In this document: positions 32,558-41,035 of the stretch, piece by piece
Layout: every line of letters starts with the position of its first letter
Numbering within the stretch: the first letter of the stretch is position 1
Source of the DNA: Carboxydothermus pertinax
GTDB taxonomy: Bacteria > Bacillota > Z-2901 > Carboxydothermales > Carboxydothermaceae
NCBI RefSeq assembly: GCF_001950255.1
Contig: NZ_BDJK01000010.1
Span: forward strand, 1 to 49,528
Length of the DNA stretch: 49,528 nucleotides
Reading direction: 5' to 3'
Notes under the pieces: generated by a model
What the model was told of the DNA's origin: nothing
What the model saw: the letters and a program-made list of their open reading frames with translations, nothing else
The model's database searches: none
Made by a program: the position numbers and the translations under genes

Positions 32558-33126
32558 AAAAGAAAAAAATATTTTTAATTTTTATTTTGGGTATTATTCT
32601 TTTGCTTTCAACTGCCTGTAGTACCAATTATGATGAAAATACATTAAAAAGTATTTTAATAAAAGAAATAAAAGAAAATATTCTGCCAGCCGAAAATATC
32701 AAGGTAGTTTTATTAAAAAAATTTAATAAAAATGAGTATGTAGCTATTTGTAATTATGACATTGTAAATATAAATTATGAAGATCTCGTGCAAATAAATA
32801 TTAAATACGGCAAAGTTAACGTATATGGCTTAGGCGGAGGTATTGGAAAAACCAGTCCCGATCAAAAGATGACCATTTCCAGTACTTCGTATGATTCGGA
32901 AAAATTCAAATTTTTAATGGTTTACGGAACAGTATTTGATAAACGTATTGCCAAAGTTAAGGTAGTGTATGTTGATGGTAAAGAGGAAGTAAGCGATGTA
33001 AGTTACGAAAGCGATCTTGGCGGATATCTTTTCTACCGGGAGAATTATGTAAAAGGCTTTAAAAGAGTAGAAGCCTATGATAAAAATGGCAATTTGATAG
33101 AAAGATCCGATCAGTTGGGAGGTTGA
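32554..33126 (+). CDS. putative lipoprotein of unknown function
   Basis: A 190-residue protein with a lipoprotein signal: basic start MKKKKIF, hydrophobic core, and lipobox LSTAC with Cys at residue 22. The mature part is mixed alpha/beta with no recognised domain; IAKVKVVYVDGKEEVSDVSY and KGFKRVEAYDKNGNLIERSD suggest a small beta-rich module. The start overlaps the leader ORF, and the stop overlaps the start of the next gene. Confidence 0.7.
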   Translation: MKKKKIFLIFILGIILLLSTACSTNYDENTLKSILIKEIKENILPAENIKVVLLKKFNKNEYVAICNYDIVNINYEDLVQINIKYGKVNVYGLGGGIGKTSPDQKMTISSTSYDSEKFKFLMVYGTVFDKRIAKVKVVYVDGKEEVSDVSYESDLGGYLFYRENYVKGFKRVEAYDKNGNLIERSDQLGG

Positions 33127-33554
33127 TGTGGTATATGTTAGGGTTTTTGAAAAAATTCATTTTCTTATTTTTCCTGTTGCTTTTATTAATAATACAAGAC
33201 AAAGCAGGTCTTCATCTAAAAAAATTAGTCGCCTATGGAGAACTAAAGGGTTATTTTTATTTAGGTTTTTTAAGCCTTTATCCGGTATTAATTGGAGGAT
33301 TTCTGTTTTTGACGTTAAAAGAATTTGCTTTAATTAATTTACCGCAAAATACTTTGAAAACTACTGTAGTGCCGCTAATTGTTTTTCTTTATATCACCTT
33401 AATGCCGCTTTTATATTACACTCCGGTTGCCAAATATTTACCTCTTGGCTCAGCCCTTTTGCAGTATCCGGCGTTAATTAATATTAGCGGTATTGCTGCT
33501 GGTTTTCTATTACCTGGGTTAATCTTTAAACCCCAAAAGCATTTTTCCGGCTAA
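33126..33554 (+). CDS. hypothetical membrane protein, about four spans
   Basis: A 142-residue very hydrophobic protein with spans near FLKKFIFLFFLLLLLII, FLSLYPVLIGGFLFLTL, VVPLIVFLYITLMPLLYY and NISGIAAGFLLPGLIF. No family is recognised. GGGAGG lies just before; ATG at 33126 is close to it and ATG at 33135 is the alternative. It ends 20 bp from the convergent ABC permease gene. Confidence 0.6.
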   Translation: MWYMLGFLKKFIFLFFLLLLLIIQDKAGLHLKKLVAYGELKGYFYLGFLSLYPVLIGGFLFLTLKEFALINLPQNTLKTTVVPLIVFLYITLMPLLYYTPVAKYLPLGSALLQYPALINISGIAAGFLLPGLIFKPQKHFSG

Positions 33555-33574
33555 TTTTTTGGCTATCCCGACAA

Positions 33575-34795
33575 TTAATTTTTTAAAAGAAGATAAAAGG
33601 TTACAAATTTACAAAGGTAAAAAACTAGAACAATGGATATTGGAATCACTAAGAGAGTACCTATCCAGGCAAAGGTTTGATAGCCTACAATTAGACTTAG
33701 TAATAAAACGCCCGGTAAGGACATTAAAAATAAAAATTTTTGTAAAGCTAGAGCCTTATCCTCGCGTTTCCAGGCGAACATTTGTAAAAAGGGAGCTTTT
33801 GTTATTTCCTGCCAGTATAAACCAACATAATTAACCCAGATAAAAGCTAAGGCTAACAAAACTAGCCCCTTTAAATTAACGGGAACCGTTACGACAATTA
33901 ACACACAAAGTAACAAAACCTGAAAATATTCTTTTAAGCTCTGGTTATCTCTTAAAACAGCTTTAATACCTAACTCAACTAAACCATTTTGGGGAGTACG
34001 TTTCTTGAATAAAAGATTTGAACGAGGAAAAAGCCAGGGACGTAGCCTTTGATTTTTGGGTTTCTTAATGTCTTTAACCGAGAAGCTTAAGAAGAAGCTG
34101 GCTAATCTAAATCTTAAGTTTTTTTCTCGTTCCACATCCGATAGAAAATTACTTAGAAGATTAAGCCTTTTTGCGGTCAAAATTAGAGAAACTATAAACA
34201 AAATAATTATTGCAAAAATAGAGGCTAATAAATTTTTAATTATGCTTAAAAAAATTATGCTGCCTAAAAGAAGTGCCAATCTTCCTAAAATAAATTGTTT
34301 CCAACCATAAATTTTTATGGTTAGAAGCTGTTTTGCCAAACCTACAACTATTTTTAAAAAGAAAGTAAGGAAAAAAAGAATAATAATGAATGTCAAAGAA
34401 ACTTGGTAATATTTAAGAAATGGAACCAGTAAAACCAGGAAAAATAAGGTAAAGACGAAGAATAAAAAGAAGGAATAAATAAGACTTAGTTTCAAAATTT
34501 GCTTTAACCATTTCTTTTGAGCTAATAAAAAGAGCTGGTCCCCTTCTTCAAAAAATATCCGAAGCGAGCCAGACCAAGCAAAGATATAGAAAATTAGCAA
34601 AAATAGTTCTAAGGGTACAGGACTTAACCAGGTTGGGGGAACTTTCCACCACAGAAGATATTGGCGAACTCCCAGTATAAAACCAGGGAGCAGTATATAA
34701 AGAGCTATCATCCAGTTAATAACCAGCCGCCAGACACTGTACTGAAATTTCCAATCATTAATAAGCCGCTGAAAGAATAATTTATTTGGCGTCAT
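33575..34795 (-). CDS. ABC transporter permease, EcsB-like
   Basis: A 406-residue polytopic protein resembling the EcsB family of exporter permeases. The conserved start is LFFQRLINDWKFQYSVWRLV, followed by about nine hydrophobic spans and a central basic loop. The start is the ATG at 34795, 14 bp inside the ATPase gene; the longer frame from 34903 lies within that gene. In Bacillus, EcsAB affects protein secretion and intramembrane proteolysis. Confidence 0.8.
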   Translation of the reverse strand: MTPNKLFFQRLINDWKFQYSVWRLVINWMIALYILLPGFILGVRQYLLWWKVPPTWLSPVPLELFLLIFYIFAWSGSLRIFFEEGDQLFLLAQKKWLKQILKLSLIYSFFLFFVFTLFFLVLLVPFLKYYQVSLTFIIILFFLTFFLKIVVGLAKQLLTIKIYGWKQFILGRLALLLGSIIFLSIIKNLLASIFAIIILFIVSLILTAKRLNLLSNFLSDVEREKNLRFRLASFFLSFSVKDIKKPKNQRLRPWLFPRSNLLFKKRTPQNGLVELGIKAVLRDNQSLKEYFQVLLLCVLIVVTVPVNLKGLVLLALAFIWVNYVGLYWQEITKAPFLQMFAWKREDKALALQKFLFLMSLPGVLLLSLIVGYQTFAWIGTLLVIPISIVLVFYLCKFVTFYLLLKN

Positions 34796-35507
34796 AGTAT
34801 ATCGTCTCCAAAATAAAATTAAAACAATCAAAAAGAGAGGCTCCTGGCAGATGGCATTTTTCCTGGATTTCTGGAATACTTCCTTGAGCGACAATTTTAC
34901 CATCAGCTATTAAGATAACAGAATCACAGATCTTCTCGGCGATATCCAATTGATGGGTTGAGATGAGAATACCGGCTTCCCGGGTCTTTTCTTCCTTTAA
35001 AAACCGCAAAAACTCCAGGGTTGCCCGGGGGTCGAGCCCGACAAAGGGTTCATCAATAATATAAACATCCGGCTGGATTAAAAAGCCTACAATAAGCATG
35101 ACCTTTTGTTGCATGCCTTTGGAAAAACTAGAGGGAAAATGGTGTTTAACTTCTTTTAGGGAAAAGGTGTTAAGTAGGTTTTCGGCCTTTTCGAGAAAGA
35201 CTTCGCGCTTTATTTCGTAGGCGGCGGCTGCCAGTTCTAAATGTTCCCATAAAGTTAAATTATCGTAAAGAATTGGTTGCTCCGGTATATAAACATAATT
35301 TTTCTTTTCTCCGCAAAACTGAATGTTTCCTTCAAATTCCGGCAAAAGCCCTGTTATAGCTTTAATGGTGGTGCTTTTACCCGCTCCGTTAGGGCCAATT
35401 AAACCAACCAGTTCACCTTTATTAAGGTTAAATTGTATGTTGCTTACGGCGTTTTTCTTACTTATGTAGCCGGCTCGGTTTATCTTGACTTGCAATACAT
35501 CCACCAA
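34782..35507 (-). CDS. ABC transporter ATP-binding protein, EcsA-like
   Basis: A 241-residue ATPase with Walker A GPNGAGKST, Q-loop YIPEQPILYDNLT, signature FSKGMQQKVML (variant of LSGGQ, as in EcsA) and Walker B VYIIDEPFVGLDP, with the H-loop at ISTHQLD. The start is TTG 35507 (or GTG 35504), as AAGGGGG lies 6-9 nt upstream; the ATG at 35576 lacks a site. It pairs with the overlapping permease gene. Confidence 0.9.
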   Translation of the reverse strand: MVDVLQVKINRAGYISKKNAVSNIQFNLNKGELVGLIGPNGAGKSTTIKAITGLLPEFEGNIQFCGEKKNYVYIPEQPILYDNLTLWEHLELAAAAYEIKREVFLEKAENLLNTFSLKEVKHHFPSSFSKGMQQKVMLIVGFLIQPDVYIIDEPFVGLDPRATLEFLRFLKEEKTREAGILISTHQLDIAEKICDSVILIADGKIVAQGSIPEIQEKCHLPGASLFDCFNFILETIYYDAK

Positions 35508-35753
35508 CCGTATCCCCCTTAAATTTTTAGAGTATGTTTTGTGTAAAAATATTACTTTATTTTCCACAATTTTCATGATTTAAATTTAGCACGAAGAAAC
35601 TTTAATGACAAGATTATTCCAGAATCCTCTTTTCATAGGGTGGTATTTAAAATTGATAGTTTATTTTTTCAATATTTGCTAACAAAAATCCTTTATCTTG
35701 ACTTCCTTGTTTTTATCACTTTGCTCAAAATTATGCTTAAATTCTTTAAAAAG

Positions 35754-35783
35754 TTGAACATAATGAACATTTACATTTAATAA
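35754..35783 (+). promoter_or_regulatory. possible promoter of the glycerate operon
   Basis: TTGAAC (35754-35759), 18-bp spacer, TAATAA (35778-35783) in a very AT-rich intergenic region. Confidence 0.4.
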
Positions 35784-35840
35784 ATTATTAAAATAAAATT
35801 AAATCAAATATACCAAGAAAAAATAGCGGAGGTTACTTTT

Positions 35841-36995
35841 ATGAAAATAGTTGTTGCACCCGATTCTTTTAAAGGAAGCCTGAGTTCATTAAAAGTTGCC
35901 CTAGCTATTGAGAGAGGTATTAAAAGAGCTGCATCCGAAATAGAAGCAGAAATTGAAGTAGTAAAAATTCCCATGGCTGACGGTGGAGAGGGTACAGTAG
36001 AGGCCATAATATGTGCTCTGGGAGGAAGACTTGTAAAAACACGGGTTCTTGATCCTTTAGGAAGGGAAATAGATTCTTTTTTCGGAGTACTACCTGATGG
36101 TACCGCAGTCATTGAGATGGCTGCGGCTTCTGGGCTTAATCTTTTGAAAACTGAGGAAAAGAATCCTATGATAACTACCACTTACGGCACGGGCCAGCTT
36201 ATAAGGGCGGCACTTGAAGAGGGATGCAGAAAACTAATTATAGGAATAGGCGGCAGTGCTACCAATGACGGTGGGGTGGGGATGGCCCAAGCTTTGGGAG
36301 TAAAATTTCTAGATAGCAACGGCCGTGAAATTGGTTTTGGAGGTGGAGAACTTTATAAAATAGAAAGGATAGATTACGCTGGCCTTGATGCAAGAATCAA
36401 AGATACCAGTATTGTAGTAGCTTGTGATGTGAAAAATGTGCTATGTGGTCCAACAGGTGCCTCGGTAGTTTATGGACCGCAAAAGGGTGCAACCCTTGAA
36501 ATGGTAAAAGTCCTGGATGAAAATTTAAGACATCTGGCTAAAATGATAAAAAGGTACTTGGGAAAAGATGTGGCTGAGATTCCTGGTTCAGGAGCTGCAG
36601 GTGGGTTGGGAGCTGCTATGCTGGCCTTCTTAGATGCTAAACTCCAACCGGGAATTGAAATAGTTATGGAACTTACTCAGTTTCCTGAGGTGGTAAAAAA
36701 TGCGGAATTAATTATTACTGGAGAAGGAGCGACGGATTACCAGACTATGTTCGGAAAGGTTCCTTTGGGAGTTGCACGGGTGGCAAGAAGATTTGGCAAA
36801 TCAGTAGTATGTATTTCCGGATCACTTAATGCAGGTTACGAAAAATTATATGCAGAGGGTATAACAGCTTTATTCAGTATTGTTAACCGCCCAATGACTT
36901 TAGAAGAAGCTATGGAAAGGGGGGAAGAACTGCTTGAAAAAATTTCTGAAAACGTCTTTAGACTATATTATTTAAGGCGGGAGGGGGAAAAATAA
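35841..36995 (+). CDS. glycerate 2-kinase (GlxK/GarK family)
   Basis: A 384-residue type of glycerate kinase that makes 2-phosphoglycerate from D-glycerate. Signatures are the opening KIVVAPDSFKGSLSSLKVA, PMADGGEGTVEAI near residue 52, IGIGGSATNDGGVGMAQALG near residue 138 and PGSGAAGGLGAAMLAFL. CGGAGG precedes the ATG. A GntP-type permease gene follows without a gap, so uptake and phosphorylation are coupled. It feeds glycolysis at 2-phosphoglycerate. Confidence 0.94.
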   Translation: MKIVVAPDSFKGSLSSLKVALAIERGIKRAASEIEAEIEVVKIPMADGGEGTVEAIICALGGRLVKTRVLDPLGREIDSFFGVLPDGTAVIEMAAASGLNLLKTEEKNPMITTTYGTGQLIRAALEEGCRKLIIGIGGSATNDGGVGMAQALGVKFLDSNGREIGFGGGELYKIERIDYAGLDARIKDTSIVVACDVKNVLCGPTGASVVYGPQKGATLEMVKVLDENLRHLAKMIKRYLGKDVAEIPGSGAAGGLGAAMLAFLDAKLQPGIEIVMELTQFPEVVKNAELIITGEGATDYQTMFGKVPLGVARVARRFGKSVVCISGSLNAGYEKLYAEGITALFSIVNRPMTLEEAMERGEELLEKISENVFRLYYLRREGEK

Positions 36996-38381
36996 ATGAC
37001 ACCTGAGCAGCTTGCCGCTGCAAAAGCGGTTATGGTTCATGGTCCTATGTTGATTTTTATAATAGTGCTTGCAATACTGTTTATCATTTATGCTACTGCA
37101 AAGTTGAAAATCCACCCGTTTCTTGCGCTTATACTTGCTGCATATGGAGTTGGTTTTTTAAGTAGAATGCCGGTCGAATTTATAGGACCAATAATAGCCC
37201 AGGGATTTGGCAATTTAATGACAAATATCGGCCTTGTAATTGTTTTTGGAACAATAATTGGCACGATAATGGAAAAATCTGGAGCAGCCCTTAAAATGGC
37301 CGAAATAGTTCTCAATATTGTTGGAATTAAAAGAGCACCTCTGGCTATGAGCATAATTGGCTACGTAACTAGCATACCGGTTTTCTGCGATTCTGGGTAC
37401 GTAATATTAAGTCCCCTCAACAAAGCTCTGGCCAAAAAAGCTAAAATTCCTATGGCTGTAATGGCAGTTGCATTATCAACAGGTCTTTATGCTACACATA
37501 CATTAGTTCCACCTACTCCAGGGCCAATAGCGGCTGCAGGAAATGTGGGCGCAGATCTTGGGCTTGTTATACTGGTTGGTATGCTTATATCAATACCTGC
37601 AGCACTTATAGGACTTTGGTGGGCATATAGAATTGGAAGTAATATCAAATCAGAAATAGATCAGATAGATATTAACTATGATGAATTAAAAAGCCAGTTC
37701 AAGAGCTTACCAAGTGCAACGAGCTCCTTTTTACCTATTGTTGCTCCAATTATATTAATAGCTATTGCATCGGTAGCGAAGTTTATAAAGTACTCGGGAC
37801 CAGGTAATAATCTTATAACCTTTCTTGGTACCCCGGTCAATGCTCTTATGATAGGTGTTTTATTCTCTTTAACATTACTTCCCAAGTTTGATGAAGAAAC
37901 GCTTATGAACTGGGTGGGGCAGGGAATAAAGGATTCTGCAGTTATTTTGCTTATAACCGGAGCAGGTGGTTCTCTTGGAGCAATGCTTTCAGCTACTCCT
38001 ATTTCGGATTACATTAAGACACTTGCAGGGGGAAAAATTTCCGGGGGTTCTTTTGCAATTATCCTTGTATTTCTAATAGCTGCACTGCTTAAAACAGCAC
38101 AAGGTTCTTCAACGGTCGCCCTCGTTACAACTTCTAGCCTCATCGCTCCCATGTTACCACAGTTTGGGTTGACGTCTCCTATGGATCTTGCCTTGACTGT
38201 AATGGCAATAGGTGCTGGAGCAATGACCGTTTCTCATGTTAATGATAGCTATTTCTGGGTAGTGTCCCAGTTCTCAGGGTTAAAAGTTACTAATGCTTAC
38301 AAAGCCCAGACGATGGCAACCTTTTTGCAGGGACTTGTAACAATTGTAGTAACATTTATACTTTTTAGAATATTCCATTAA
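36996..38381 (+). CDS. GntP-family permease (probably glycerate/gluconate : H+ symporter)
   Basis: A 461-residue membrane protein with about 12 spans. GntP marks include IPVFCDSGYVILSPLNKALA and ATHTLVPPTPGPIAAAGNVG in the first half, and KTAQGSSTVALVTTSSL and HVNDSYFWVVSQFSGL in the second. The family carries gluconate, idonate or glycerate. The neighbouring glycerate kinase and CdaR-type regulator make glycerate the favoured substrate. GGAGGG in the previous codons serves as ribosome binding site. Confidence 0.93.
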   Translation: MTPEQLAAAKAVMVHGPMLIFIIVLAILFIIYATAKLKIHPFLALILAAYGVGFLSRMPVEFIGPIIAQGFGNLMTNIGLVIVFGTIIGTIMEKSGAALKMAEIVLNIVGIKRAPLAMSIIGYVTSIPVFCDSGYVILSPLNKALAKKAKIPMAVMAVALSTGLYATHTLVPPTPGPIAAAGNVGADLGLVILVGMLISIPAALIGLWWAYRIGSNIKSEIDQIDINYDELKSQFKSLPSATSSFLPIVAPIILIAIASVAKFIKYSGPGNNLITFLGTPVNALMIGVLFSLTLLPKFDEETLMNWVGQGIKDSAVILLITGAGGSLGAMLSATPISDYIKTLAGGKISGGSFAIILVFLIAALLKTAQGSSTVALVTTSSLIAPMLPQFGLTSPMDLALTVMAIGAGAMTVSHVNDSYFWVVSQFSGLKVTNAYKAQTMATFLQGLVTIVVTFILFRIFH

Positions 38382-38484
38382 GAAGATAAAATTTTCCCTT
38401 ATACAATCACACTTTTAAATTAGATTTCTATGTTTTAGTTTTTAAGTTGTTGATTTCCTCTGAAAAACAAATATCGACCTTCAA

Positions 38485-38525
38485 AAAGAGCCTGCGCTAT
38501 TATAAAGTGCGGGCTCTTTATTTCT
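38485..38525 (+). terminator. intrinsic terminator after the glycerate operon
   Basis: A 13-bp stem, AAAGAGCCTGCGC / GTGCGGGCTCTTT (two G-T pairs), followed by TTATTTCTCC. It lies about 100 bp past the permease stop. Confidence 0.8.
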
Positions 38526-38644
38526 CCTATATTATGCTGATTTGATTGAGCTATGAAGTACAATACATACTTAAAAGGAGCTCGTTGATATTATACGAAT
38601 ATTTATAAAAAATGCTTTAAAATTTTTGTGTTGGGGGTGATAAT

Positions 38645-39826
38645 TTGGAAATTATTCGAAAATATGCGCAAACAATTGTTGATAAAACTATTAAGATACT
38701 GGGATATAACATCAACATAATGGACAGTCAAGGCATCATTGTGGGAAGTGGCGATAAAAAAAGGATAAATACTTTTCATCAGGGCGCTGCCGAAGTAATT
38801 AGAATAGGAAGACCATTAGAAATAACTTTTGATAATGCTCGGAATCTTGAGGGGGTAAAACCAGGAGTTAATTTACCTATTTATTTAAATAATAAAATAG
38901 TTGGGGTTGTTGGAATTACCGGAGAACCTGATGAAGTGCGTGCTTTTGGCGAACTTTTAAAGGTATCAGTAGAAACAATGCTCCAGGAAGCCTTCCTTTC
39001 TGAACAACTGAGGATGCAACAAAATGCCAAAGATTTGTACCTATATGACCTTATATTGGGAAATTTTGAAGATGAAGATTTGTTCGAAGCAAGGGGAGAA
39101 GCTCTGGGATTTGATATGAAGTTGCCTAGAATCGCTGTTGTAATAGCGGTGGAAGAATTGAATGCTGGTAATAAAATTGCATCAGAATTGTTATTGCAGA
39201 AAAAAAGAGATTATATTCTTAGTTGTATAAAAGGGGCATTTGCGGATTCTCAGAATATGATTGGCTACGTTGGTAGTAATAGTATTGTTGTGTTTTGCGT
39301 TATTGGAAAAATTGAAATTTTTGAAATAAAAAAACAAATTTTTGGGTATATAGAAAGGCTTGAAAACTTGTTTCAGAAGGATAGGATACGGTTTAAAGTT
39401 GGAATTGGAAAATTTTATAAAGGTCTAAAAGGTTTAAAAAAATCTTATTCTGAAGCTTTGCAGGTGTTGGCTCTGAGAGAGAGGATGAGTTGTCAGTCTA
39501 ATGTCACTTTTGCAGCTGATGTAAGTTTAGAGATTTTTTTAAATAGCATATCAGGAGAAATTTTAGACAACTTTATCGCAAACATTTTACCGCATAGTAA
39601 GATATTGGATATTTTAAGAAAACCAAGGTTCTTTGAAGTACTTAAAGTTTTTTTGGAAAATGATTTAAACATTAGTGTAACTGCTAAGATTTTAAAGGTT
39701 TCTAGAAATACCGTAGTAAACCGTTTAGAAAGAATAAAAGAAATAACAGGACTTGATGTCCGGAATTTTAATGATGCTATCAAATTGAAATTATTGTTGT
39801 TGATATGTGAATTAAAAATTAAATAG
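38645..39826 (+). CDS. CdaR-family transcriptional regulator (sugar diacid/glycerate type)
   Basis: A 393-residue regulator. The amino part (1-135) is the sugar diacid recognition domain, with INIMDSQGIIVGSGDKKRIN and VKPGVNLPIYLNNKIVGVVG. The middle is a degenerate GGDEF-like domain (about 165-280). The end is a PucR-type helix-turn-helix (LNISVTAKILKVSRNTVVNR). CdaR proteins control glycerate and glucarate genes in other bacteria, fitting the kinase and permease upstream. It starts with TTG at 38645 behind GGGGGTGA. A terminator separates it from the operon, so it probably has its own promoter. Confidence 0.92.
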   Translation: MEIIRKYAQTIVDKTIKILGYNINIMDSQGIIVGSGDKKRINTFHQGAAEVIRIGRPLEITFDNARNLEGVKPGVNLPIYLNNKIVGVVGITGEPDEVRAFGELLKVSVETMLQEAFLSEQLRMQQNAKDLYLYDLILGNFEDEDLFEARGEALGFDMKLPRIAVVIAVEELNAGNKIASELLLQKKRDYILSCIKGAFADSQNMIGYVGSNSIVVFCVIGKIEIFEIKKQIFGYIERLENLFQKDRIRFKVGIGKFYKGLKGLKKSYSEALQVLALRERMSCQSNVTFAADVSLEIFLNSISGEILDNFIANILPHSKILDILRKPRFFEVLKVFLENDLNISVTAKILKVSRNTVVNRLERIKEITGLDVRNFNDAIKLKLLLLICELKIK

Positions 39827-39958
39827 TATGTAATCTCTTCTCAAAGTTAAGTCCATATAATTGTGTAAAAAGGGAAATTTAAAAAAGGTTGAGCCATCCC
39901 CACCCTCTGGTTAGAATTAAAGGTGACCAAACCAAAAACCAGTCTTTTGGGATGAGAA

Positions 39959-40756
39959 ATGGCTCAATATAATATTACCATTGATTCCGAAATTTTGCAT
40001 CACCTCTTTCTCAATGGAGCAAAAAATGAAGGAGTAGCTAAATTTTTAGAATTCGTGCTTAATCAAATACTCCAAGCCCAGGCCAAAGAGCAAATAAATA
40101 AATTGCTTTTGGTGTAAATGAAGAAGGCTACAGGGAAATTAGCGACAGCGTATCAGAAAAGCTTACGTGAATTTTTCTTCTGGCTCAAACAAAGAGGCTT
40201 ACATGGCGTTGACTTAGTAGTTTCTGACCACCATAACGGCTTAAGACGCGCTATTCGCCAGCACTTCCAGGGAGCAACCTAGCAGCGGTGCCAAACTCAT
40301 TTTATGCGCAATATTCTCGATAAAACCCCAAAAGCTTTACAAAAAGAAATCCATGCCAAAGTAAGAGCTATATTAGAGGCTCCAGATTCAGATACCGCAA
40401 GAATTTACTAAATCAGGTACTAGATGAGTATAGAGTTAAGGCAGCTAAGGCCATGGATATTTTAGAATCTGGTTTTGAAGATGCTGTAGCTGTTTTAGAA
40501 CTTCCTGAACGGTATCGCAAAAGACTTCGTACCACCAATAGTTTAGAACGGTTAAACGAAGAAATCCGCCGACGCGAAAGGGTAATTAGGATCTTTCCTA
40601 ATCGGGAATCGGCTATCCGCTTAATTGGCGCTTTGCTAATGGAACAAGATGTAAAATTGGGCCTCGAGTAAAAAATACTTGGACATGGCCGAGTATTTTG
40701 AATGGCAGAAGGAAGTCTCAAAAAAATCAGGAGAAAAGGTTATTCCAATGAGATAA
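39959..40756 (+). pseudogene. IS256-family (mutator) transposase, degenerate
   Basis: The amino end MAQYNITIDSEILHHLFLNG to NQILQAQAKEQINKLLLV is intact but stops at 40118, apparently beside a large internal deletion. Later pieces follow in changing frames: NEEGYREISDSVSEKLT, then GVDLVVSDHHNGLRRAIRQ (with the second DDE Asp). Next is QGAT-stop-QRCQTHFMRNI, where a TGG Trp codon became TAG, then RYRKRLRTTNSLERLNEEIR, and finally KYLDMAEYFEWQKEVSKK. At least two nonsense codons and two frame changes make it non-functional. Confidence 0.9.
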
Positions 40757-40760
40757 CCCA

Positions 40761-40882
40761 TCACCACCGTTAACTGCTTATCCCCGCCGGAGGCTCTGGG
40801 GTCAAGGAAGGATAAGACCCGGCGGCAGCAAATCCTTGACCCTCTAAGGGCCGGAGGCGGTATACTGGATAAGTGGTGGTGA
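40761..40882. repeat. 122-bp complex palindrome inside the right end of the IS remnant
   Basis: Nested arms: TCACCACC (40761-40768) with GGTGGTGA (40875-40882), CTTATCC (40777) with GGATAAG (40867), CCGCC (40785) with GGCGG (40856), and GGTCAAGGA (40800-40808) with TCCTTGACC (40833-40841). It is much more GC-rich than its surroundings and lies between the transposase stop and the right terminal repeat. It could be a REP/MITE-like element inserted into the IS. Confidence 0.65.
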
Positions 40883-40946
40883 TTAATCAACTGATTCTAA
40901 CCAGAGAGATTTTTACATAATAATTTGGACTTGATCGACAAATTAA

Positions 40947-40974
40947 TTGTCATTTGCTTCGAACATATTATAGA
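40947..40974 (+). promoter_or_regulatory. probable promoter of the aldehyde oxidoreductase gene
   Basis: TTGTCA (40947-40952), 16-bp spacer, TATAGA (40969-40974), only 15 bp beyond the outer end of the IS remnant and about 60 bp before the start codon. Confidence 0.5.
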
Positions 40975-41035
40975 AGGTTATTGCAAATATAAGTAAGAAG
41001 TATAAAAAGGGAAACAGAGAGAAGGGAGAAAAGTG

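Larger units (their letters stand above)
39849..40932 (+). mobile_element. decayed IS256-family insertion sequence
   Basis: Imperfect terminal inverted repeats bound the element. The left end starts AAGTCCATATAATTGTGTAA (39849 onward); the right end, read inward on the minus strand from 40932, starts AAGTCCAAATTATTATGTAA. Between them is a broken mutator-type transposase and a long palindrome. At about 1.08 kb it is shorter than an intact IS256 (about 1.3 kb), matching an internal deletion. I see no clear target duplication. Confidence 0.8.

Noticed and set aside
33559-33834. 91-codon plus-strand ORF
   Set aside because: Lies antisense within the EcsB-like permease gene; its composition follows the shadow of that gene.
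40453-40671. 72-codon ORF as an independent gene
   Set aside because: It is the carboxyl part of the broken IS256-family transposase and lacks a start with a ribosome binding site.
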